Shown: positions 31,814 through 40,687 of the stretch, in pieces
Layout: each line of letters begins with the position of its first letter
Numbering within the stretch: the stretch's first letter is position 1
Assembly: GCA_021771675.1 (NCBI GenBank)
Contig: JAETOP010000005.1
Span: 1-64,000, forward strand
Reading direction: 5' to 3'
DNA: 64,000 bases
DNA from: Oscillospiraceae bacterium
GTDB lineage: Bacteria > Bacillota_A > Clostridia > Oscillospirales > Oscillospiraceae
The notes under the pieces: generated by a model
Told to the model about the DNA's origin: nothing
The model's database searches: none
The model's input: the letters and a program-made list of their open reading frames with translations, nothing else
Program-made: the position numbers and the translations under genes

Positions 31814-33125
31814 CCCCAAGGCAAAGGTGATCCGCCTTCCTGAAGTTGTGGGCAAAGGTTACGCCACCTTCTGGAACTTCAAAGGCCGTTACCGGGTGTG
31901 CAAGGGTTCCCGTGCTTCCAAGAAATCCAAAACCACGGCCCTGAACATCATCAAGCGAATGATGGAATACCCGGAAGCCAACACCCTTGTTGTTCGTAAG
32001 GTGTTCAGAACCTTGAAAGATTCCTGTTTTACTGAACTGAAATGGGCAATCAACCGGCTTGGGGTTCAGGCATATTGGGAGATCAAGGAAAGCCCCCTTG
32101 AAATGACCTATAAGCCAACCGGCCAAAAAATCTATTTCCGGGGCCTTGATGATCCCCTGAAGGTTACTTCCATCACCGTTGAAATCGGCTATCTGTGCTG
32201 GTGCTGGATTGAAGAAGCATACGAAATCATGAATGAAGCTGATTTTGATATGCTGGATGAATCCATCCGTGGTGCTATCCCGGAAGAAACCGGCCTGTTC
32301 AAGCAAATCACGCTGACATTCAACCCGTGGAACGAAAAGCATTGGATCAGGAAACGCTTCTTCGGTGAAGTCACCGGCAAGGATGCCCAAGGGAACCCCA
32401 CATACAAGTTCCATGATAGCTGGATCAGCCCGGATGGGCAGATTTACGCCACAACCACCAATTACCTGTGTAATGAATGGCTGGACACGGCGGATTTGAA
32501 GGTGTTCAACACCATGAAGGAAAACAACCCCCGCCGCTACAAGGTGGCTGGCCTTGGTGGTTGGGGCATTGTGGATGGCCTGATTTTCGATAATTGGCGG
32601 GAAGAAGCCTTTGATTATCTGGCTATTTCCAAGAAGCCTGATGTGAAAAGCGCCTTCGGCCTTGACTTCGGTTATACCAACGATCCCACGGCCCTGTTCT
32701 GTGGGCTGGTGAGTGAGAAGGAAAGAACCATTTGGGTTTTTGATGAACTATATGAAAAGGCCCTAACGAACCGGGCAATCTGTGACCGGATCACCGGCAT
32801 GGGCTACGGTAAGGAACGGATCAAGGCCGATTGTGCAGAACCCAAGAGCATTGATGAATTGCGGAATGCTGGCCTTCATCGTATCAGAGCCGCCCGGAAG
32901 GGCAAGGACAGCGTGAACAACGGAATCCAGTACATTCAGGGTTACACCATCATTGTTCATCCCCGATGCGTGAACTTCATCACAGAGATTTCAAACTACA
33001 CATGGGCAGAAGATAAGTTCGGGGCCAAGATCAATGTTCCCATTGATGATTTCAACCACCTTATGGACGCTATGCGTTACGGGCTGGAAGATATGTTGGT
33101 TGGCCCCGCCTTCAGCTTCGACTAA
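31794..33125 (+). CDS. terL: Terminase large subunit, PBSX type
   Basis: 443 aa. The ATPase has a Walker A-like KGSRASKKSKTTA (about residues 37-49) and Walker B in CWCWIEEAYE. The nuclease part has GLDFGYTNDPTA, DCAEPKSI and HLMDAMRYG, giving its acidic metal site. It cuts concatemers and drives DNA into the prohead through the portal. ATG 31794 overlaps terS by 20 nt. Confidence 0.93.
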   Translation: MISLKIDPKAKVIRLPEVVGKGYATFWNFKGRYRVCKGSRASKKSKTTALNIIKRMMEYPEANTLVVRKVFRTLKDSCFTELKWAINRLGVQAYWEIKESPLEMTYKPTGQKIYFRGLDDPLKVTSITVEIGYLCWCWIEEAYEIMNEADFDMLDESIRGAIPEETGLFKQITLTFNPWNEKHWIRKRFFGEVTGKDAQGNPTYKFHDSWISPDGQIYATTTNYLCNEWLDTADLKVFNTMKENNPRRYKVAGLGGWGIVDGLIFDNWREEAFDYLAISKKPDVKSAFGLDFGYTNDPTALFCGLVSEKERTIWVFDELYEKALTNRAICDRITGMGYGKERIKADCAEPKSIDELRNAGLHRIRAARKGKDSVNNGIQYIQGYTIIVHPRCVNFITEISNYTWAEDKFGAKINVPIDDFNHLMDAMRYGLEDMLVGPAFSFD

Positions 33126-33152
33126 TAACATGATAGTAACAAAACACACGAA

Positions 33153-33178
33153 AAACACACGGTTTCCGTGTGTTTGCG
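33153..33178 (+). terminator. Hairpin between terL and portal
   Basis: AAACACACGG pairs with CCGTGTGTTT around a TTT loop (33153-33175). The T-tail is poor, so it may be a processing site rather than a full terminator. Confidence 0.5.
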
Positions 33179-33212
33179 TTTATTAAGCAATGAAGAAAGG
33201 CGGTAAGTGAAT

Positions 33213-34697
33213 ATGTTTCTGGATAACGCTATGGAGCGTATCAACCGCCTGATCCTTCAGGGTGGGCGAACCGGCATGACTGAAAATCAGTTCTTCGCCG
33301 CTGAAATCAAGGAATGGAAGAATAGTCAGCGCCGCAAGGATCAGGTTATGGGTGATCTGTACTATGAAGGACAGCATGACATTCTTCAGCGTCAGCGCAC
33401 AATAATTGGTGAAAACGGTCAACTTCAGGTGGTGACGAACCTTCCGAACAACCGCCTGATTGATAACCAATATGCCCTGATGGTGGATCAGAAAACCAAC
33501 TACCTTGTGGGCAAGCCCTTCACCCTGAACTGTCAGGATAAGGGTTACACGGATGCTTTGGGCAAGGTTTTCAACAAACGGTTTTACCGGCTTCTGAAAT
33601 ATGTCTGTGAAGATGCCCTGAACGGTGGCCTTGGCTGGCTTTATCCTTACTACAATGAAGCTGGTGAATTGTCCTTCAAGCATTTCCCGGCCTATGACAT
33701 TCTTCCTTTTTGGGCTGACGATGATCACACCATCCTTGATTGTGCGATTCGTTACTACACCCAAGAAGTGTGGAACGGCTACCAAAAGGAAAAGGTGGAG
33801 AAGGTGGAAATCTTCAAAGCCGATGGCATTTACCGGTATATCTATCAGAATGATATGCTGATTGCCGATGTGGAAGCCGGTGAACACGAAAACTATTTCA
33901 TGGTTGAGGAAGAAGGCCAAGAACCCAAGGGGTTCAACTGGACAAGGATTCCGCTGGTTCCCTTCAAGTATAACAAACAGGAAATCCCCCTGATCCGCCG
34001 TGTGAAAACCCTTCAGGACGGAATCAACACCATGATTTCCGACTTTGAAAACAATATGCAAGAGGACGCACGGAACACCATTCTGGTTCTGAAGAACTAT
34101 GACGGTGAAAACCTTGGTGAGTTCCGCCACAACCTTTCCACCTATGGAGCCGTGAAGGTTCGTGAGGATGGCGGGGTTGAAACCCTTCAGGTTGAAATCA
34201 ATGCAGAGAACTACAAGGGCATTTTGGAACTTCTGAAGAAGTCCTTGATTGAAAATGCCCGTGGCTACGATGCCAAGGATGATCGTTTGAGTGGCAACCC
34301 CAATCAGATGAACATTCAATCCATGTATTCTGACATTGACCTTGACGCAAACGGCATGGAAACCGAGTTCCAAGCGGCCTTTGAAGAACTGTTGTGGTTC
34401 ATCAATCAGGATTTCAGCAACCGGGGCTTGGGCGATTATGAAGGCGCTGAACTTCAGATCGTGTTCAATCGTGACATTCTGATCAATGAAACGGAATCCA
34501 TTGAAAACTGTTCCAAGTCTGTTGGTATTCTGTCCACGGAAACCATTGTGGAACAGCACCCGTGGGTTACAGATGTTGAAGTGGAATTGGCCCGGTTGCG
34601 GAAGGAAAAGGAAGAAGCTATGGAACAGGCGCAGGAATACGCCGGGGCCTTCCAGACCGGCAACCCGAACCAAGGTGATAATGGTGGGGGCGAATAA
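33213..34697 (+). CDS. Phage portal protein, SPP1 gp6-like
   Basis: 494 aa from ATG 33213 (AAAGGCGG 9 nt upstream; GTG 33207 is too close). Features: DNAMERINRLI start, a DLYYEGQHDI segment, a LPNNRLIDNQYALMVDQK region and a long Glu/Lys-rich C-terminal tail. The dodecameric portal is the packaging and ejection channel of the head. Followed by two tRNA genes. Confidence 0.9.
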   Translation: MFLDNAMERINRLILQGGRTGMTENQFFAAEIKEWKNSQRRKDQVMGDLYYEGQHDILQRQRTIIGENGQLQVVTNLPNNRLIDNQYALMVDQKTNYLVGKPFTLNCQDKGYTDALGKVFNKRFYRLLKYVCEDALNGGLGWLYPYYNEAGELSFKHFPAYDILPFWADDDHTILDCAIRYYTQEVWNGYQKEKVEKVEIFKADGIYRYIYQNDMLIADVEAGEHENYFMVEEEGQEPKGFNWTRIPLVPFKYNKQEIPLIRRVKTLQDGINTMISDFENNMQEDARNTILVLKNYDGENLGEFRHNLSTYGAVKVREDGGVETLQVEINAENYKGILELLKKSLIENARGYDAKDDRLSGNPNQMNIQSMYSDIDLDANGMETEFQAAFEELLWFINQDFSNRGLGDYEGAELQIVFNRDILINETESIENCSKSVGILSTETIVEQHPWVTDVEVELARLRKEKEEAMEQAQEYAGAFQTGNPNQGDNGGGE

Positions 34698-34799
34698 CCC
34701 CCGCCGTTTCACAATATACGCCGGGGCAGACATTGAGTGTGGCGGGGTGCTATTACTCCTACCCGCCAAAGGGTGAAATTCCCTTCCCCGGCCCATCAT

Positions 34800-34874
34800 G
34801 GCCCGTTGGTCAAGCGGTCAAGACACCGCCCTTTCACGGCGGTAACGCCGGTTCGACCCCGGCACGGGCTACCA
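34800..34874 (+). tRNA. Phage tRNA-Glu (anticodon UUC)
   Basis: Cloverleaf with acceptor GGCCCGU paired to ACGGGCU (one wobble), D loop with GUCAAGCGGU, anticodon loop CUUUCAC (UUC), T arm GCCGGUUCGACCCCGGC and encoded CCA at 34872. It lies inside the late structural cluster, between portal and MuF genes. Confidence 0.94.
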
Positions 34875-34928
34875 GAATAGCGGTTGTATTCTTCGGAGTA
34901 CAAGCGGGATGAAAACCCCCGCTTTCAT

Positions 34929-35014
34929 GCTGAAGTGGATGGAATAGGCAGACACGGCGGATTCAAAATCCGTTGCCGCAAGGCGTGTGGGTTCAAATCC
35001 CACCTTCAGCACCA
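34929..35014 (+). tRNA. Phage tRNA-Leu (anticodon CAA)
   Basis: Acceptor GCUGAAG paired to CUUCAGC, anticodon loop UUCAAAA (CAA), a long variable arm (about UUGCCGCAAGGCGU) typical of Leu, T loop GUUCAAAUC and encoded CCA at 35012. It is 54 nt after tRNA-Glu and 25 nt before the MuF start. Confidence 0.93.
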
Positions 35015-35039
35015 TTTTTCAGGATTGGAGGAACGGCCC

Positions 35040-36929
35040 ATGAGAAATGCGGACTATTGGCGTGGACGGTTTTCCATCTTGGAGGACGGCGCCCACCGAG
35101 AAGCCCAGCGAACCATTCAGGACATGGAAGAACTGTATTTGGATGCCCAGCGTTCAGTTCAGAAGGAAATTGAAAGCTGGTATGCCCGTTTTGCGGTGAA
35201 CAACCAAATCAGCCTGACCGATGCCCGAAAATGGCTGACCGCTGGACAGCTTGAAGAATTTCATTGGAGCGTTGAACAGTATATCAAGATCGGTGAACAG
35301 GCCGGGTTGGATGCGGCATGGCTGAAGAAGCTGGAAAATGCGTCCGCCCGGTTCCACATTTCCCGCCTTGAAGCTGTTCAGACAGGTATTCAGCAACAGC
35401 TTGAATTGCTGTATGGCAATCAGGTTGATAGTCTGGATGCCCTGTTGAAGAAAGTTGTGGGCAATGGCTACACTCACACGGCCTTTGAGGTTCAGAAGGG
35501 CGTGGGCCTTGGTTGGGATATTACCGGGCTGGATCAAAAGAAACTTGAAACCTTGCTTTCAAAGCCTTGGACAACGGACGGACGAACCTTCCGGGATCGC
35601 TGTTGGTTGAACAAGAATGATCTGGTTGGTTCGGTCAGTAAGAGCCTGACACAAGGGCTTCTTCGGGGTGATTCCCCGGCCAAGATCACCACGGCCATTC
35701 AGAAGCAGTTTGGGGTTCATCGGTATAAGGCAGGGCGGTTGGTCAACACCGAAACCACCTATTTCAATGCCGTTGCCACCAAGGAATGTTACAAGGATTT
35801 GGATGTTGAAATGGTGGAAATCATTGAAACGCTGGATTCCCATACCTGTTCCATTTGTGGTGGGCTTGATGGTAAGGTGATCCCCATTTCCCAATATGAA
35901 CCCGGCGTGACTGTGCCGCCCTTCCACCCCAACTGTCGAGGAACCACGGCCCCGGCCATTGATCCCAAGTATGCCGGTGAGAGAGCCGCCCGGAACGCTG
36001 ATGGGGATGTGTACTATGTTCCCGCCAACATGAAATATGCCGATTGGGTTCAAACCTTCGTGAACGGCGGTTCCAAGACTGGCCTGACCATTGCAACCGG
36101 GGCCGGTGTTGTCAAAACGCTTCGTGATTATAACAGCGAGTTTGGAAAGAAGTTCGGCAAAGACCACTATGATCAGATTCGTGACCATGTGGACGCTTGC
36201 CCAAGCCCTGACCTTCAGGCTACTTGGGATAAGTACGAAACCAAAATCAAAGTTGCAAAGGCGAACCATCAAGGCGGTGCATACTGTCAGGGCAACAGCA
36301 TTTATGTGAACATTGATGCTGACGGAAAAGGCCGTTCTTGGAGCGCCCCCTATGCAACCACTTTCCATGAAAGCGGTCACGCCATTGATGGCCTTGCGGC
36401 CCAGCTTGGAAGCCCAAATGGGCAATGGCATTTTTCTTCTACCTATAAGGGCGGGGCTTTCCCCCAAACCATCAAGGATGAAGTGAATGATTGGGTGGAT
36501 CGGATTCTTGCCGACATGAAGGCCCACAAAGATGATTTCCCGTATTGGGTACAAAAAGGCTGGATGTCGCAAAACACCGCTGATTTCTACATCAAGTATG
36601 GTGGATTCAAGGTTAAAAAATCCTATGCTTATGCCGCTGTTCAAGCGGAAGTAAAAGCATTGACCCCGTTGCAGTACGGTGATCTTTCTGATATATTGGA
36701 AGGTGCTACCCGTGGTAAAATCCGCTGTGGCATTGGTCATGGCGGTGGTTCCTACTGGACAACCCGAACTTATAACGGGATTGATTGGGGCCTTGGAACT
36801 GAAGCCTTTGCGGAAATGACTTCCGCAACCATGACTTCCCCGGAAAGTTTAGCAACCATCAAGAAATATCTTCCCAAATCCTATGCCATGTATGAAGATA
36901 TGTTGAAGGTGATTGCAAATCAGCCGTGA
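35040..36929 (+). CDS. MuF-like head morphogenesis protein with C-terminal zincin domain
   Basis: 629 aa. Residues 1-320 are an SPP1 gp7/Mu gpF-type minor head protein: a helical N-terminus, then ETTYFNAVATKECY, CSICGGLDGK and FHPNCRGTT. From about residue 340 an added domain has ATTFHESGHAIDGLA (HExxH near 442) and an acidic residue in TEAFAEMTSA near 600, as in zinc metalloproteases. MuF proteins with C-terminal toxin domains are a known phage polymorphic-toxin class. ATG 35040 has GGAGGAACGGCCC upstream. The small gene at 36945 may be its antidote. Confidence 0.85.
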   Translation: MRNADYWRGRFSILEDGAHREAQRTIQDMEELYLDAQRSVQKEIESWYARFAVNNQISLTDARKWLTAGQLEEFHWSVEQYIKIGEQAGLDAAWLKKLENASARFHISRLEAVQTGIQQQLELLYGNQVDSLDALLKKVVGNGYTHTAFEVQKGVGLGWDITGLDQKKLETLLSKPWTTDGRTFRDRCWLNKNDLVGSVSKSLTQGLLRGDSPAKITTAIQKQFGVHRYKAGRLVNTETTYFNAVATKECYKDLDVEMVEIIETLDSHTCSICGGLDGKVIPISQYEPGVTVPPFHPNCRGTTAPAIDPKYAGERAARNADGDVYYVPANMKYADWVQTFVNGGSKTGLTIATGAGVVKTLRDYNSEFGKKFGKDHYDQIRDHVDACPSPDLQATWDKYETKIKVAKANHQGGAYCQGNSIYVNIDADGKGRSWSAPYATTFHESGHAIDGLAAQLGSPNGQWHFSSTYKGGAFPQTIKDEVNDWVDRILADMKAHKDDFPYWVQKGWMSQNTADFYIKYGGFKVKKSYAYAAVQAEVKALTPLQYGDLSDILEGATRGKIRCGIGHGGGSYWTTRTYNGIDWGLGTEAFAEMTSATMTSPESLATIKKYLPKSYAMYEDMLKVIANQP

Positions 36930-36944
36930 AAGGGGTGTTGAAAA

Positions 36945-37109
36945 ATGGCTGAACTGATTGAACAGTATCTTGAACGATTCCATGAGAACTTCCCCCTGTT
37001 CGCCCTGATGGGTGTTGAGGAAGCGGAAGTGGAAGCCATTATTCAGGATTGTTTGGATAAGGGAACTCCTTACCGGCCACCTGAACTGGATGAAAAATCC
37101 CTATATTGA
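36945..37109 (+). CDS. Small acidic protein, candidate MuF-toxin immunity
   Basis: 54 aa, starting MAELIEQYLERFHENFPLFA and ending DEKSLY. AAAGGGGTG lies upstream and a terminator follows. It has no domain I recognise. The link to the zincin is by position only; it could equally be a small structural protein. Confidence 0.55.
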   Translation: MAELIEQYLERFHENFPLFALMGVEEAEVEAIIQDCLDKGTPYRPPELDEKSLY

Positions 37110-37116
37110 TGATCTG

Positions 37117-37149
37117 ACCACCCCGGCCTTTGGCCGGTGGTGGTTTTTT
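37117..37149 (+). terminator. Intrinsic terminator
   Basis: ACCACC-CCGGCC pairs with GGCCGG-GGTGGT (one bulged T) around a TTT loop, followed by TTTTTT. It separates the packaging/portal/MuF unit from the capsid genes. Confidence 0.85.
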
Positions 37150-37248
37150 CATACCATTTTCGCCGTTTCCCGGTGGTGGGCGGTAAACAGAACCGGGAAA
37201 AATCGTGGTTCCTAACCCACGGTAAAAAAGGATTTGGAGGTAACAACA

Positions 37249-37875
37249 ATGACTAAGGAAAAGCTGTTGGAATGGGGCCTGACTGAAGAACAGGCCACAA
37301 AGGTTATGGAGGGCCTGAACGGTTCCTTCGTCACCAAGGCCCGGTTCAATGAGGTCAACACCGAACTGACCGCCGCCAAGAACACCATCAAAGAGCGTGA
37401 CACCCAGCTTGAAACGCTGAAGAAGGCTTCTGGTGACACCAAGGCCCTTCAGGATCAGATCACCCAGCTTCAGGCCGATAACAAGAAGAAGGACGCAGAT
37501 CACGCCGCTGAACTGAAGAATCTGAAGATCAGCAATGCGGTTGAACTGGCCCTGACCGGCGCAAAGGCCAAGAACAACACCGCTGTCAAGGCGCTGTTGG
37601 CTGACTTTATCGGCAAGGCTGAATTGGCGGAGGATGGAACCGTCAAGGGCCTTGATGATGAAGTCAAGAAGCTGGTGGAAGGCAAGGACACGGCTTTTCT
37701 TTTTGAGAAGTCCAGCGGCACCAAGTTCAAGGGAGCCAAATCCGCTGAAAAGGGTGATGGCGCTGAAGGCGGCATGACCCTTGAAAAGCTGAAGGCCATG
37801 AACCCCTTGGATCGCTACAACTATTCCGTCAACCATCCTGACGAATACAAAGAACTTTATGGAGGTAATGAGTAA
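37249..37875 (+). CDS. Phage scaffold protein
   Basis: 208 aa with AGGAGG-type site (TTTGGAGG) 9 nt before ATG 37249. A coiled coil (ELTAAKNTIKERDTQLETLK, LQDQITQLQADNKKKDAD) covers about residues 40-105 and the C-terminus is charged. This is the GP20/DUF4355-type scaffolding protein, which guides prohead assembly and is removed later. The stop overlaps the capsid gene start. Confidence 0.85.
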   Translation: MTKEKLLEWGLTEEQATKVMEGLNGSFVTKARFNEVNTELTAAKNTIKERDTQLETLKKASGDTKALQDQITQLQADNKKKDADHAAELKNLKISNAVELALTGAKAKNNTAVKALLADFIGKAELAEDGTVKGLDDEVKKLVEGKDTAFLFEKSSGTKFKGAKSAEKGDGAEGGMTLEKLKAMNPLDRYNYSVNHPDEYKELYGGNE

Positions 37876-38795
37876 TGGCAAACACTGTCTATGATAATTT
37901 TTTCCTGTCCAATGAAATTGAAGATCAGTACCAGAGCCACCTTGATCTTCAGCAGTTTTGCACCGTGGACAACAACCTGACCGGCGTTGCTGGCATGGTT
38001 CGCAAGATTCACAAGTACAAGGCCACCGATGGCACCGAGAAACTGACGATGGGCAACGGCAACACCAAGACCATTGAAGCCGGTTACACCGAGAAGGAAT
38101 ACCGGATTCAGATGGCACAGAACCGTTTCCAGTATTATGACGAGGAAGCCATGACCGATCCTATGGTGATCACCACCGGCACCCGTCACGCTGGTACGGA
38201 TATGTTCAACACCGTGAACGCTGACATTTTCAGCGCTTTCAACGAGGCCACCATGACCATTGTGACCACCGCCCTTGGCTTTGATGCCTTTGTGGATGGT
38301 GCGGCCATGCTGAATCTGGAAAACCTTGAAGGTGTGACCATCTTCGGCTTCGTCAACCCCGCTGATATGGCGAAACTTCGCAAGGCCCTGAAGGACGATC
38401 TGAAGTATGTGGAAGCATACGCCAAGCAGGGCTATGTTGGCACCGTGGGTGGTATCAACATCTACACCAAGAAGAACGCCGAAACCGGCAAAGTGGTCAT
38501 TGCCACCAAGGAAGCTGTTACCCTGTTCAACAAGAAGGGTACGGAAGTGGAACAGGAGCGTGAAGGCAACATCCGCCGTAACACGGTTTATTCCCGCAAG
38601 TATTACCTTGCGGCCATGACCAATGAAGCCAAGGCGGTTATGATCATCACCGGTTCTGCCGCTGTCACGACTGATGAAACCGTTACCAGTTCCAAGACCT
38701 ACTATGCCAAGAGCGGTATTGGCTATGTCAAGGTCACGCCCGGAAAGAACGATAACCCCAAGACCAAGGGTTGGTACGAGATCACGGCGGCGTAA
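37875..38795 (+). CDS. Major capsid protein
   Basis: 306 aa. Order and sequence fit a HK97-fold capsid of the PBSX/Firmicutes type: VYDNFFLSNEIEDQYQSH start, a KIHKYKA and EKEYRIQMAQNRFQYYDEE extended arm region, and a GGINIYTKKN core near the end. The final 60 residues (SSKTYYAKSG...) look like an added Ig-like piece. It has an ATG four bases past GGAGG with TAATG coupling. Confidence 0.88.
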   Translation: MANTVYDNFFLSNEIEDQYQSHLDLQQFCTVDNNLTGVAGMVRKIHKYKATDGTEKLTMGNGNTKTIEAGYTEKEYRIQMAQNRFQYYDEEAMTDPMVITTGTRHAGTDMFNTVNADIFSAFNEATMTIVTTALGFDAFVDGAAMLNLENLEGVTIFGFVNPADMAKLRKALKDDLKYVEAYAKQGYVGTVGGINIYTKKNAETGKVVIATKEAVTLFNKKGTEVEQEREGNIRRNTVYSRKYYLAAMTNEAKAVMIITGSAAVTTDETVTSSKTYYAKSGIGYVKVTPGKNDNPKTKGWYEITAA

Positions 38796-38813
38796 GGAAG
38801 GCGGTGAACCCCG

Positions 38814-39194
38814 TTGCGTGATAAAGCGGTTGCAATGCTAACGGCCCTTGGCGTGGCGGGGGCCGCTGATGATCCGCTGTTGGATATGGTTTTGAACAAT
38901 GTTCAATGGCGGATCAAAAATCTTTCCAACCTTTCCGAAATCCCGGAGGGGTTGGAAAGTCTGGCCGTTTCTATGGCCGTGGGCGAATACCTGAACATGA
39001 AGAAGTGTTCTGGACAGCTTGAAGGGTTTGATTTGGATGCGGCGGTGAAATCCATTCAGGAAGGTGACACCAACATTACCTTTGCCCTTGGTGAAGGGAG
39101 TTCAACCCCTGAACAGAGGTTGAACAGCCTGATTGATTATATGATCAACGGGCGCATTGGTGAAATCTACCGTTATAGGCGGTTGGTATGGTAA
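38814..39194 (+). CDS. Head-tail connector protein
   Basis: 126 aa from TTG 38814 after AAGGCGGTGA. Helical, starting RDKAVAMLTALGV with LDMVLNNVQWRIKN. This matches the gp6-like/DUF3199-type connector that sits under the portal ring. Overlaps the next gene by 7 nt. Confidence 0.78.
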   Translation: MRDKAVAMLTALGVAGAADDPLLDMVLNNVQWRIKNLSNLSEIPEGLESLAVSMAVGEYLNMKKCSGQLEGFDLDAAVKSIQEGDTNITFALGEGSSTPEQRLNSLIDYMINGRIGEIYRYRRLVW

Positions 39195-39559
39195 ATAAGG
39201 CCGTGCGAACCGCCTTGGAACGGTTGTGGAAGGATCGGTGTTCTATCTTCATCCGTGAGGAAGTCACCGATCCTGTCACCCACCTGACGGATTCTGAAGA
39301 AAAGCCGCTTCTTCAGGATCAGCCGTGCAAGCTGTCTTTTGAAACATTAACTTCAACCAATGGGGATGAAGTGGCAACCGCCCAACAGGTGGTGAAGCTG
39401 TTCCTTTCCCCGGATGTGAAGGTTCCCGCAGGATGCAAGATCATTGTCACCCGTCCAAATGATGTGGAACGAACCTTCATCTATTCCCGTTCCGGTGAAC
39501 CGGGCGTGTTTTCCAACCATCAAGAAATCATGCTTGAACCCTTCAGGGGGTGGGCCTGA
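39188..39559 (+). CDS. Head closure / joining protein
   Basis: 123 aa. A WKDRCSIFIREE start, a KLSFETLTSTNG strand and IIVTRPNDVERTFIYSR with EPGVFSNHQEI resemble small neck proteins (SPP1 gp16-like). Position between connector and HK97 gp10-like genes supports the role. Confidence 0.75.
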   Translation: MVNKAVRTALERLWKDRCSIFIREEVTDPVTHLTDSEEKPLLQDQPCKLSFETLTSTNGDEVATAQQVVKLFLSPDVKVPAGCKIIVTRPNDVERTFIYSRSGEPGVFSNHQEIMLEPFRGWA

Positions 39560-40053
39560 TGGGAAGATGGGGCCGGTGTGATTACCGGGAATTGAAGAAG
39601 CTGGATGAACGCCTTCAACAGCTTTCGGAAGTTGACATGGATCGGCTTTGCCGGGATGCCGCCAAGAAGATTGCCCAAATCCTTCTGAACAAGGTGAAGA
39701 AAAGAACCCCCGTTGGTGTGGTTCCGCCGTATGCTACGGATGAAGCCAAGGAAGAATATTGGCCCGGTTATCGTGGCGGTTCCTTGCGTGACGCTTGGAC
39801 AATCCTTCCCATTGAAAAACATGGGGAGCAGTACACTGTGACCATCATCAACAATTTGGAATATGCGTCCTATGTGGAATACGGCCACCGGCAAACACCG
39901 GGGCGCTATGTTCCCGCCTTGGGTAAGACCCTGAAGGCAAGTTGGGTGAAGGGGCGGTTCATGCTGACTATTTCCGAACAGGAAGTGAAAACCTTGGCCC
40001 CGTCCATTCTGAATGATATGTTGTATGACGCTTTGAAGGGGGTGTTCAGTTGA
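39559..40053 (+). CDS. HK97 gp10-type neck protein
   Basis: 164 aa. The signature is LDERLQQLSEVDMDRLCRDA, RTPVGVV, GGSLRDAW and NLEYASYVEYGHRQTPGRY. HK97 gp10-like proteins complete the neck or tail terminator. ATG 39559 overlaps the previous stop (TGATG). Confidence 0.88.
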   Translation: MGRWGRCDYRELKKLDERLQQLSEVDMDRLCRDAAKKIAQILLNKVKKRTPVGVVPPYATDEAKEEYWPGYRGGSLRDAWTILPIEKHGEQYTVTIINNLEYASYVEYGHRQTPGRYVPALGKTLKASWVKGRFMLTISEQEVKTLAPSILNDMLYDALKGVFS

Positions 40054-40478
40054 TCAATGAAATCATCAAAGGTGTTTCCATGAAGCTGAACGCCACCTTT
40101 GGAGCCGGGTACAAAATCTATCAGAATGATGTGGAACAGGGTTTCAAAGAACCCTGTTTTTTCATTGCCGTTCTGAAGCCCGACATTTCCCCGTTGCAGA
40201 AGAACCGGTTCATGAACCGGAACCCGCTGGATGTTCACTATTTCCCCACCAGCGGGAGGAACAACACCGAATTGTTCACGGTGGCCGGGGATTTGATGGA
40301 ATGTTTGGAGTTCATCACCCTTCCCAATGGGGATGTGCTTCACGGAACTTCCATGAGTTATGAAGTGCAAGACGGGGTTCTTCACTTCTTCGTGAACTAC
40401 AATTTGACGCTTCGCCGCCCGTCCGAGGAAACCCCGATGGAAGAATTGGATGTGAATGTGGAGCCAAAGAAAGGGTGA
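40050..40478 (+). CDS. Tail terminator-like protein (DUF6838)
   Basis: 142 aa from TTG 40050. It has FGAGYKIYQNDVEQGFKEPCFFIAVL and GVLHFFVNYNLTLRR. The position after gp10 and before the sheath is that of a tail terminator in contractile-tail Firmicutes phages. The TTG start follows AGGGGGTG. Confidence 0.75.
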   Translation: MINEIIKGVSMKLNATFGAGYKIYQNDVEQGFKEPCFFIAVLKPDISPLQKNRFMNRNPLDVHYFPTSGRNNTELFTVAGDLMECLEFITLPNGDVLHGTSMSYEVQDGVLHFFVNYNLTLRRPSEETPMEELDVNVEPKKG

Positions 40479-40482
40479 TTGA

Positions 40483-40686
40483 ATGGCTACCAGAAAGAAA
40501 GCCGCCACCGCACAGGAACCGACCATCACGGCCCCGGTGGTATTCCCGAAAGAACGGGTGTTGACCTTCAGGCGTTACGCTGACCGGCGTGATCTTCTGT
40601 CTGTCCTTTTGGAAGATGGGAAGGAATACACCTTCGATCAGATTGATGGGCTGATCAATGACTTTATGAAAGGTAAGGTGAAATAA
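40483..40686 (+). CDS. Small tail-region protein
   Basis: 67 aa. A basic, Ala/Thr-rich start (ATRKKAATAQEPTITAP) is followed by a compact core (KEYTFDQIDGLINDFMKGK). Small proteins with this tail pattern often precede sheath genes. No function known. Confidence 0.65.
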   Translation: MATRKKAATAQEPTITAPVVFPKERVLTFRRYADRRDLLSVLLEDGKEYTFDQIDGLINDFMKGKVK

Positions 40687-40687
40687 T

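Noticed and set aside
33183..34799. 538-codon open frame antisense to the portal gene
   Set aside because: Mirrors the portal gene codon pattern; no features of a protein.
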